Assembly (NCBI GenBank): GCA_963978545.1
Contig: OZ021726.1
Span: forward strand, 51,815,959 to 51,879,958
Origin: Linyphia triangularis
Taxonomy: Eukaryota > Arthropoda > Arachnida > Araneae > Linyphiidae
Reading direction: 5' to 3'
DNA: 64,000 nucleotides
Every line of letters begins with the position of its first letter. Positions within the stretch are counted from its first letter, which is position 1. The notes under the pieces were generated by a model. The model ran no database searches, was not told the DNA's origin, and was given only the letters and a program-made list of their open reading frames with translations. Made by a program: the position numbers and the translations under genes. Shown here one piece after another: positions 55,929-64,000 of this stretch.

Positions 55929-58109
55929 TTAAATGGCAGGTGCATCAGTATTATCACTTATAGGCAAAATGCAAATTTTTGTAATAGCTCTTCTAAATTG
56001 CCCAGTAGGCGTCTTTAGATCAACAACTCTAACATTGTTGTCAGCTCCTGGAATGACATTTAGGATTCTGGCCAATGGCCATTTTCCAACAGGTAGGTTT
56101 GAGTCCTTAAGAACCACCATCATTCCCTTTTTAACATTTTGTTTTTTGAACAACCATTTACTGCGTTGTTGCAAGTGACTTAAATAGCTGTTTCTCCAAA
56201 ATTTCCAAACTGACTGTACCATTTTTTGAAGCCTTTCCCATTTATTCAATAAGTTTTCATTTTTATCAATCAAATTTGGCTCCGGAAGAGAATTGATTGG
56301 TCTACCTATTAAAAAATTTCCAGGAATTAACACCTGAAAGTCGTCGGTATCAATGGATAAAGGAGTTAATGGGCGTGAGTTCAGGATGCCCTCGATTTGT
56401 ATCATTATGGTATTAAACTCCTTCAAGGTTAATTTTGAATCACCGACTACTCTTTTAAGGTGGTACTTGAATGATTTAACCCCAGCCTCCCAGAGCCCAC
56501 CGTGATTCGGACCTCTGGGAGGAATAAACTTCCAATCAATTCTCTCTGAATTCAAAAAATGTGCAACTTCTTCACTATTAACAAACAATTTCTGTAACCT
56601 TTTTAATTCTGCACTAGCTCCTGTTAGGTTCGTCCCGTTGTCACTAAATATTTTATAGCTTTTACCCCTACGAGAGAAGAACCTTTTTAAGGTTGCAATT
56701 AAGGCTTGAGATGTTAAGTCGGAAATAAATTCTAAATGCACAGCCTTAGTGGCCATACAAACAAATATTGCAACATAAATATTTTGCAATGTGCCCTTTC
56801 TTTGGCCCTTATATTTAATTTGAAAGGGGCCGCACAAGTCGATTTCAACATTAGAAAACGGGGGGTTACTAACAACTCTTTCAGTGGGAAGATCTCCCAT
56901 AAGCTGGCTTGCAGCAATTGGTTTCATTTTAAAACATGGTACACATTCATAAACAACTTTCCTAGCTGTATTTCTACCACCAAGTGACCAATATTTCTGA
57001 CGAATTGTGTTTAATAAGGCCTGTGGTCCTACATGAAAGTCGCGCTTATGATAGTATTGGAAAATTAGTTTTACTAATTTAGAGCCCGAGGGCAAAACTA
57101 TGGGATGTTTATGGTCAAAGCTTACATCTGAATTATCTAAACGTCCACCCACTCTGATTACTTCATGACTATCTAAATAAGGGTGTAAGAAACGTAGTTT
57201 GCTTTTTACTGGAACTGAATTTCCCTTCTTTAGAGAAGCAAACTCTGGTAGAAAATGCTCCAACTGAAGGTTCTTAATTAAGACCATTTCAGCATCTTCC
57301 AATTCCTCTCTTGTGAGAGGGACAGTCTGGCGTTGAATATTATTTTTATGACAATTATTAAAAAATCTGAACACATATGCAAGTATTCTAATCAGTTTAC
57401 AATAGTTATTAGATCTTTCAATTAAAGAATCAAAAAAGGATATACTGTAAGATGAGAGGGTCATCTTTGGGGGAACTTTTAGCTCCTCAAGGAATTGCTG
57501 CTCTGCAGGGTGATGGACAGCAGGTTCCGGACAGGGGGGCATCTCCGGTCCATTCCACCATAGCTCATTGCAGGACAGAGCTAGAGCATCCAGCCCTCTG
57601 GAAATAGAGTCTGCAGGATTAGATGAGGAGGTGATGTGCAGCCATTGGAAGTCTGAGGTTAGCTGCTGTATCTGAGCAACCCTGTTGCTTGTGAAGGTCT
57701 TCAGAAGATGTGGGGAGGTCCTAATCCATGCCAGGGAAATCGTGGAGTCGGAGAAGAGCTTCACAAAGTCAAATTTGTGCTTGAAGGCTTGTATAACCTT
57801 CTGCACGAGCCTGGAGAGCAGAAGGCAAGCGGACAATTCTGCACGAGGGATTGTCAATGGGGTCCGAAGGGAAGATACACGACTTTTGCTGCACAGAAGG
57901 CGACTGGAGCGATTACCAGTATCCGTGATGGTGTGTATATACATGCAGCATCCATACGCTTTTGAAGACGCGTCCGCAAATCCTACCAAGGAAATTGATG
58001 TGAAATAAAGGGGCAGGACGCAGCGGGGCACCTTAATGTGTTGTATTTGTGGTAAAGTCTCTACGAAATTCTGCCACTGTACTGCAAGTTCTGAAGGGAG
58101 TGGTTGATC
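55929..58109 (-). CDS. BEL pol, C-terminal part: RNase H and integrase
   Basis: This frame is open from just after the stop at 58112-58110 and ends at 55929. Counting from 58031 (a GTG, not a true start) it has 700 codons. The N-terminal part contains the Pao-type RNase H (GFADASSKAYGCCMY, then AELSA and LFSDS). The integrase zinc finger (HVGPQALLNTIRQKYW...CVPC) follows, then the catalytic residues D398 (EIDLCGPF), D464 (FSDNGTN) and E515 (LWEAGVKSF). The C-terminal domain (LKDSNLPVGKWPLARI) is the DUF5641-like end typical of BEL. All of these motifs are intact. In a whole element this would be the end of one polyprotein. Confidence 0.93.
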   Translation of the reverse strand, partial: DQPLPSELAVQWQNFVETLPQIQHIKVPRCVLPLYFTSISLVGFADASSKAYGCCMYIHTITDTGNRSSRLLCSKSRVSSLRTPLTIPRAELSACLLLSRLVQKVIQAFKHKFDFVKLFSDSTISLAWIRTSPHLLKTFTSNRVAQIQQLTSDFQWLHITSSSNPADSISRGLDALALSCNELWWNGPEMPPCPEPAVHHPAEQQFLEELKVPPKMTLSSYSISFFDSLIERSNNYCKLIRILAYVFRFFNNCHKNNIQRQTVPLTREELEDAEMVLIKNLQLEHFLPEFASLKKGNSVPVKSKLRFLHPYLDSHEVIRVGGRLDNSDVSFDHKHPIVLPSGSKLVKLIFQYYHKRDFHVGPQALLNTIRQKYWSLGGRNTARKVVYECVPCFKMKPIAASQLMGDLPTERVVSNPPFSNVEIDLCGPFQIKYKGQRKGTLQNIYVAIFVCMATKAVHLEFISDLTSQALIATLKRFFSRRGKSYKIFSDNGTNLTGASAELKRLQKLFVNSEEVAHFLNSERIDWKFIPPRGPNHGGLWEAGVKSFKYHLKRVVGDSKLTLKEFNTIMIQIEGILNSRPLTPLSIDTDDFQVLIPGNFLIGRPINSLPEPNLIDKNENLLNKWERLQKMVQSVWKFWRNSYLSHLQQRSKWLFKKQNVKKGMMVVLKDSNLPVGKWPLARILNVIPGADNNVRVVDLKTPTGQFRRAITKICILPISDNTDAPAI

Positions 58110-58790
58110 TCAGTCCAACTTGTGAAGCCACAGCTGTTGCATAAAAATTTTTGCCCTTGTAATAACTGGGCCGAGGAGGCAAAGGGGATCAAAAATTCTG
58201 GAAATTTGGAACAGAACTTCCCTTTTCGTTATGGTAGAATTTGAATTAAAGGATACCTTATAGGTAAATAAATCATTTGAACTGTTCCATAATAGTCCTA
58301 AAGTTTTAACGGTAATTTCATCCGAGTTCCTGTCGAAAGGAAAAATAGGGCCACTTGTGTGTCCTTTGTTGGATTGCCATTTGTGAAGGGTCATACCTCC
58401 TCTTTGAAGGAGATGTGTCAGTTCTGTTTTAAGTGTTTCGAACTCGTGTGGGTCGGAAGAGCCCGACAGACAGTCATCCATGTAAAAGTCCTGTAGGACA
58501 ACACTTGAAGCGAGAGAAAAATCATCCTTCTCATCTAATGCAATTTGTTTTAAGACTCTTGTGCCAAGAAAAGGTGCGCTGGCAGTGCCATATGTCACCG
58601 TTTTAAGCTGGTAGGTCTTAATAGGAGCGGACTTAGTCTCTTTCCAAAGAATCTTTTGGAACTTAGTTTGGGATGGAGCTACTTCAACTTGTCTGAACAT
58701 TTGTTTCACATCTGAAGTGAAGGCGTAAGCATGTTTTCTAAATCGTATGAGTATAGAAAATAAATCATCTTGTATACTCCACCCTTAGAA
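58110..58790 (-). pseudogene. BEL reverse transcriptase, main part
   Basis: The frame encodes AYAFTSDVKQMFRQVEVAPS and the RT active site FYMDDCLSGSS, then the connection region ending IFMQQLWLHKLD. It is closed by TGA at 58112-58110, after which DQPLPSELAVQWQ continues in frame into the RNase H part; a Trp codon is expected here in the family, so TGG to TGA is likely. At its upstream end a 1-bp loss near 58780 separates it from the protease/RT N-terminal part. Confidence 0.88.
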
Positions 58791-58807
58791 AGTATATCAT
58801 TCAAGGA

Positions 58808-59893
58808 CTATTTACTTGTAGTTTTGGCACTTGCGTCAAATACTGCCCTCAACTTTGTGGTTTGACTTGTTGGTTTTAAGATACCATGATGGGGTAAATA
58901 ATAACCATCTTCGAAGTAAGCATCTTCTGGTACCTGTACCATATGACCCAAAGCTTCGTATTCATTCAAAAATTCAGAATAGAGTGCCTTCATGATGGGG
59001 TCAGTTTCTAGCCTATTCCATAAGCGATCTAACCTTTTAGATGCCATCTGTTTTGAGCCGCCTAGCAAGTCTTCCGACATACCTGGTTTAAATGGCAACT
59101 CGACTACATATCTCCCATCGGGTTTACGGGAATGAGTGTTTTGGAAATGATCGTTACAGTATTTCAGTTCGTCGCTGTCGCAAATGTTATTGTCATCAAG
59201 GGGATTCTCAGTTTCCCAAAAAGAAGTCAAAGTTTTATTGAGAGATTCCAGGGTAGTAGCAAGAAAACAGCGATTAACGGAGAAAGGGCTATCATGTTGA
59301 ACACTTCTTGACACTAAGTAACCAAAACAACTTGGCTGCAGGAACAAATTTTCAGTCAATTTAATTTTGCCTTCCCTTAATAAATCGTAGAAAAGTTCGG
59401 CACCTAATAATAAATCAACCTTTTGAGCCAAAAAGAACTTGGGATCAGCCAAAACAATATTCTTGGGAATGTTTAAGTTTGAAATATTTAAGTTTCTGAA
59501 CGGCATGGCATTTGCTATTTTGGGTACAATGAGAAGTTTTAAGTTCCAGTGACAGTTATTATCCTGATTTGAAATATTGGCAGAAACTTGAGAAACTACA
59601 CGAAATGGTGTATCGTTTAAACCACAAATGGGGACGTCTGTTTTTTCTTTTTTCAAACCCAGAAATTGGGCAGTGTCAGCTGAAAGAAAGCTGGATCCAC
59701 TAGCTGAGTCAAGGATTGCACGTACTGCAATACGTTGGCCTTTAGAATTCTTAATGTAACAGACAGCTGTATTGATAAGGACGTTTTTCTCACCCTTTGC
59801 AAAAAAGGATAACTGAGTGCCTGATACTAAATGATCATTAATATTTTGTTGATCTGAAATTGGTGTTTGAAATTCAGCTTGTGTAGTGGGTGA
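58808..59893 (-). pseudogene. BEL protease and start of reverse transcriptase
   Basis: Open after the TAA at 59896-59894. Contains the protease region with ILDSASGSSFLS (DUF1758-like), SADTAQFLGL and LLLGAELFYDLL, and then the RT N-terminus ending KLRAVFDASAKTTSK. It is closed by TAG at 58810-58808, where the next residues (SLNDILSKGG) follow in the same frame, so CAG to TAG is likely. Confidence 0.88.
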
Positions 59894-59896
59894 TTA

Positions 59897-61108
59897 AGTT
59901 TCTGTTAAATTATTGCTTTCAGCTTGTGCTGAGAACTTGTGTAGCAAAGTGTGGTGAGTGGCACGAAAACAAGCTTTACATGTGCTTTTGACTGGCAAGA
60001 TATATTTTTGTCATATTTGTGGGACAAACATTTCATGCACATTTTATGCTGTTTGCAGAAATTAAAACGATCCTCTAATTTCATTTCCTTGAATTTTGTG
60101 CATAAATAAAGTGGATGAGCCTGGTGACATAAAGGGCAGTCCTTAGAATTTTTGTAAGATTTTACAAAAAATGTTTTAGACCTTTCAAGCGTGTTTGGTT
60201 TGGAATTTCTGGCAATGCTACCAAGTATTGAAATTCTTCTTTCAATAAATAAAATAAAGTCATCAAAATTGGGGACATCGTTAGTGGTTAATGAAGCTTC
60301 GTAATTTTTTCTAGTGTCTCTATCCAATTTGCTTAACAACACATTCAAAAGTAATGCATTCGACAGTTTATCCCTCTCAAATTTCAAAACTGAAAGTGCT
60401 CTTAGATTTCGTTTGACGCAATCAACAAAGTTTCTGAGCTCCCTTTCTGACTCATGTTTCATCGGTTCAAGATTTAATATGCATCGAATATGCGTATCTA
60501 TAACTATGCGTTTGTTTTCATATCTCTTATCGAGTGCTTCTAATAACGACCCATAAGAATCATCCATAGTTTCGATACATTTAGAGTCGCCACGTAGCGC
60601 ACCGCGCAAATAATATAGCTTATCCATGTCCGAGAGGGACGGATTTTGGTCAATTAAATTGACAAACTGCGCTTTGAAAAACGTGTATTCTTCAATTTTC
60701 CCGCTAAAAATGGGAAGAGGAATTTCCGGTAGTTTCAGTTTTGAAACCACATTGGCTGACTGCGAATGGTCGTCAACCAAAGTTTTCGAACAGTCAGTTT
60801 TGTTTTGAGAAGTTTTATCAATACTTGTTTTTCTTAATTTATTTAAAGAGGTAGAGATTCTTACTTCCAAAGCCCGGATTTCATCGTCTATATCCGTCAA
60901 TGATTTCTCAGTAGTATCGAATTCACCTTCGGGTGTTGATGCGTAGTAATCCATCTTTAAATCTTCAAATTTCTTCTCAAGTTTGTTGAGCTGGTCTTAA
61001 TAACCTTTCATTGTCGACAGACTCGACATCCTCCATAGCCTTGGACAGCTTAGTCAGCTGACCCTTGACATTGCCGCGCCGGCGATGTAGAACGACCAAA
61101 TTCGTCAT
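59897..61108 (-). pseudogene. BEL gag with two frameshifts
   Basis: The likely start is the ATG at 61108 (MTNLVVLHRRRGNVKGQL). A frame change near 60998 leads to DQLNKLEKKFEDLKMDYY and the 349-codon frame 60954-59905. This holds the DUF1759-like region (IPLPIFSGKIEEYTFFKAQF) and cysteine-rich zinc-binding segments (CPLCHQAHPLYLC and MCMKCLSHK). A second 1-bp change near 59977 moves the last part (CKACFRATHHTLLHKF) to another frame, which runs to the TAA at 59896. Confidence 0.88.
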
Positions 61109-61179
61109 ATTAAAAAAAAAATAGTTTCGGTTGTTAAAGTTAAAAATAAATAAATTCAGAATTTTTCGCGGGTGACTCC

Positions 61180-61197
61180 GGTTCGCTAGGACCAAAA
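61180..61197 (-). promoter_or_regulatory. BEL primer-binding region
   Basis: Directly after the 5' LTR, on the minus strand, stands TTTTGGTCCTAGCGAACC. The TGGTCC start suits pairing with a tRNA ending GGACCA. The exact tRNA is not clear to me. Confidence 0.55.
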
Positions 61198-61429
61198 TGT
61201 TTGAGCGAGTTAAGTTAAAATAATTGTGGACTGTATTAATAGGTTAATTTTTTAATTACTAAATGACGAGCCATAGTTTGGCTAGTGTCAATACAAAGCG
61301 CTTCTAAAAATAGAAGACTGCAGTTTCAAAAACAACCACGCAGGGTTGCCGGAGAAAAAAAGTTTGCCAAGGCTGTGGAGATTCTAGGCTTGTGGAGATT
61401 CAGCCAAGGGAAAAGAGAACTGCAGAACA
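61198..61429 (-). repeat. BEL 5' LTR
   Basis: 232 bp with the same ends as the 3' LTR. It carries an extra short duplication-like piece (CTGTGGAGATTCTAGGCTTG) relative to the other LTR. Confidence 0.93.
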
Positions 61430-61539
61430 GGACACTTGACGATTGTTTTTATTTAAATAACTTTTTTCCATTTAATCATATCCTTTATTCTGGAAGATGA
61501 TTTTTTTTATTACGATCCCTTTTTTTCACCCTTAATATA

Positions 61540-61925
61540 AAACCAAAATTGATAAATGGTGTAACCAATTTAAAGGCTAAGACTTGGTATTCTAATGAAT
61601 AGTTTACTTACAATTGTTCATTGTGTTTAAAAATCCTAAGTTAAAATGCTTTATTTTGGAGCTTAATGAGAGAAAACTCTGTTATCATAGGTTAAGCTTA
61701 TTCCCAATCATTTACGTTATGTATGTTATTCCTTTAGTAACTGTGCCCGTACTCCTTTTATTATGTAATATTTTGTAATCTCGAGCTGAATGTCAGCCAA
61801 TTTATGTTTAAATTCACATGATTATTTTTGCATTTGAGGTAAGTGGTAAAAAAACGGATTTGGTTTTAGAATTAAGTAATATAGCAATTCATATTTAAAA
61901 CCGATGAGTTGTGTATTTTTTGTTA
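61540..61925 (+). repeat. R2 dispersed repeat, copy 3
   Basis: AAAATTGATAAATGGTGTAA matches 38185, and CTCGAGCTGAATGTCAGCC matches 26573. Only a trace of the 15-bp array remains (GGTATTCTAATGAATAG at about 61588). It abuts R1 copy F. Confidence 0.65.
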
Positions 61926-61928
61926 TTT

Positions 61929-62673
61929 TAAATTACCCATATGTTAGGATAAAGTAATGAAAGTACTGGATTCGGTTTAAAAAAAATTCGATTTTTTTTT
62001 TTGGCATTCCTACACGTAATAGAACGGGCTGAATTCAAAAAGTGGTCTAGAAAAAATGTGTGTGTTCGTAGTCGTCACAACTCTCGAACGGATTGATCTA
62101 TGATATTAAACTTTAAAACTTTAATATACGGGTTAGTGGTTGTCATGAGAGACTTGTCATTGAGGTTTTCATCAAAACTGTGCACGAGCACAAGGCAGCT
62201 GCCATTGAAAAATTTATGTTTTTCAGCAATTGCCAAAACACGGTCCAAACGATTTTGCTCAAAATCGCTGTGGTAATGCCTTTTAAGGCGCATTAAACAT
62301 CCCCATCTTAAAAAATTTCAGTAAAAATTCAATAAAGGTGTAAAAAGGTGAAAAACGAATATTTTTAACACAGAGTTCTCTTTCCTTGACCATTGCCCAT
62401 CAAGGACTGTTTCTTCTCTCTTGTACTTACAAAAAAGATAATGAAATATTTATAAATAATAATAATAATAATAAAAAACAAACAAATATATAGCCAATTT
62501 TATCATTTTGGAGTTTTTTTTTCCTTCAATGTAATAATTATCGCCAAACTGAACTTTTTTTTAAAATAAGCAAAATATGAAAACGAGAACAGTAAATTCA
62601 CCAATGCATGACACATTTAGATGCTAAGAGCAGTTTTAAGTGGAACTGAAAGTTGTGTTATGTTCTACAATCC
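61929..62673 (-). repeat. R1 dispersed repeat, copy F
   Basis: It begins at the palindromic terminus AATTACCCATATGTTAGG and runs through reverse-complemented R1 blocks (AGTGGTCTAGAAAA, GCTGTGGTAATGCC, AAACATCCCCATC) to AAGTTGTGTTATGTTCTAC. A short (AAT)n lies at about 62455-62473. Confidence 0.75.
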
Positions 62674-64000
62674 TATTTTAACTTGAGGATTTATAATTGT
62701 GAGCAAACTATTCGTTACTAGCCTTTAAATTGGTAAATCAGTTATAAATTGTAGTTTTTATCAAGGGAGAAAAAGTGATCGTAATAAAAAAACGCCTTCA
62801 AGAAATAAAAAAAAGATGCAATTAAATGGATCAAGCTATTTAAATAAAAACGTCTTTTGTACAATTTGGTTTTAGATACTATGGATATAGATGCTTTTCA
62901 ATTTTTAAATTGAATGGTCTGAGAATTCTAAGCAAGGCATGGGGTCATATTGACCAAACTCCATTCCAATGAAATCTCGTGCTTAAATTTGAATCTAAAT
63001 GTGATTAAAAGAACCATTGTGAATGAGAGACTATTATGTGACAAAAACGAGATTTTCTTTCCTTTACTTAATGGTTTTCTATTCATAGTACTGCAGTGAA
63101 ATAAAAATTGTGCCAAAATGCTAACTACAAGTAAGCGAAAACGAAATTTTTTCCCTTTTTCTTAATGATTTTCTATTCATATCACTCATGTGAAATAAAA
63201 ATTGTGCCAAAATACTAACTACAAGTAAGCAGCGAATGCAGAAAAGACCGAATTTACACATTTTCTTCAATCAAGGCTAAGGCAATCTCCTTATAAGCGA
63301 TTGCAAAATAATAAGAAAGCACATTGATTTGAAAAACCATAAATTATTTTGAATGACCCTACATGATAGATATTCAAATTTTTTTTTGAAAAGTTCTTGT
63401 ACGTTTATCTACGTACGCAATTACAGTTAAATAAGAAGGGGGAGGGGGGGGGGCGTTATCTCATTATGTGGTCTTACTCAATTATATATTATTGCTCAAA
63501 TTTAACTATTTATTGAATAAATGAATTATTCTACTGTCAGTTATCTTCCTACGACTTAGCAAAAGCATTCCACTAAAACTAATTTTGGTTCGCTTATCTA
63601 TCCGTTTTATTAAATTGTCTAATATTCTTTAAGATTTAGTGCGATATTTTTTATAAAGCCAAACACTTATTTTTTCCTTCCCAGATGTGTAGCATATTCA
63701 AATTCCAAACCTTGATTCATGATTGGTAACTCACTTAATCTTGGGATTCGGTCAATGACAGCATGGTACTTATCGTATATCACTACTTTAAGTTTGGAAC
63801 TTAAGCAATCCAAAGGATTCACAAATAATGATCCTTTCCAATAACCTGGCATATAGTCCACTCTTCAAATAAATTATGCTGATGGTAATACAAGAACCCA
63901 TTCACGTTTTGTGTAGAGCACTCATAGAAATAGGGGTTTTGTAATAAATAACAGATTGCGAAAAATATGATTGCGAATTCAGTGTTCTTAAGAACTCAAG
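62674..64000. other. AT-rich right end of the window
   Basis: Contains a tandem duplication at 63055-63230 (ATAAAAATTGTGCCAAAAT, ACTAACTACAAGTAAGC twice, about 118 bp apart) and a G run at about 63438-63453. A 64-codon minus frame at 63861-63667 looks more protein-like than most here, but I do not recognise it and see no convincing splice sites. Confidence 0.45.

Larger units (their letters stand above)
55524..61429 (-). mobile_element. BEL/Pao LTR retrotransposon, full length, with a 5-bp TSD
   Basis: LTRs lie at 61429-61198 (5', minus strand) and 55747-55524 (3'). GGACA is duplicated at 55519-55523 and 61430-61434. The order on the minus strand is gag, protease, RT, RNase H, integrase, typical of BEL/Pao. 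The coding part is damaged: frameshifts near 60998, 59977 and 58780 and stops at 59896, 58810 and 58112. RNase H and integrase are in one intact frame. Confidence 0.96.

Overview
This window is A+T-rich, transposon-dominated animal DNA with no complete host gene. It has no bacterial-style operons, CRISPR arrays, rRNA genes or free-standing tRNA genes. Three LTR-retrotransposon groups, THAP/P-type, hAT, mariner-like and piggyBac-like DNA elements, several tRNA-derived SINE families and many 15-40 bp poly(A)/poly(T) tracts point to an arthropod. The Gypsy polyprotein style, the BEL/Pao type and the LINE RNase H tail look most like those of an arachnid, probably a spider; that is inference from family knowledge, not proof.

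Layout. 1-5719 (-) holds the 5' LTR, a long leader and a continuous gag-pol frame of a Gypsy element (Gypsy-1) that runs off the left edge. The frame is open, yet the integrase catalytic core appears to be missing. 5720-28360 is AT-rich sequence with a LINE 3' fragment, copies of an unnamed ~0.7 kb repeat (R1), a mariner-like relic, SINEs with clear target-site duplications (TSDs), degenerate tandem arrays, a piggyBac-type MITE and an array of degenerate 15-bp units. 28361-32477 is a large inverted repeat split by a decayed hAT element, which itself carries a SINE and a hairpin MITE. 32478-44500 is mostly featureless, apart from a fold-back R1 copy, a second 15-bp-unit array, a perfect 20-bp hairpin and one possible terminal exon of a host gene on the minus strand. 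44513-46866 (-) is an internally deleted THAP/P-superfamily transposon with terminal inverted repeats. 47346-53412 (+) is a full-length Gypsy element (Gypsy-2) with nearly identical LTRs, a 4-bp TSD, a primer-binding site, a polypurine tract and a likely -1 frameshift site joining gag to pol. 55524-61429 (-) is a full-length BEL/Pao element with a 5-bp TSD and several coding lesions. 61540-62673 holds further R1 and R2 repeats.

How parts work together. In Gypsy-2, Gag (coiled coil plus zinc knuckle) and Pol (protease, reverse transcriptase, RNase H, integrase) would form the particle and copy the RNA, but a stop in gag and a frameshift near the integrase C-terminus probably disable this copy. 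The BEL element has intact RNase H and integrase but broken gag, protease and RT frames. The P-like and hAT elements keep DNA-binding domains (THAP, BED) without a catalytic core. The SINEs would depend on LINE machinery; only a 3' LINE fragment is present here.
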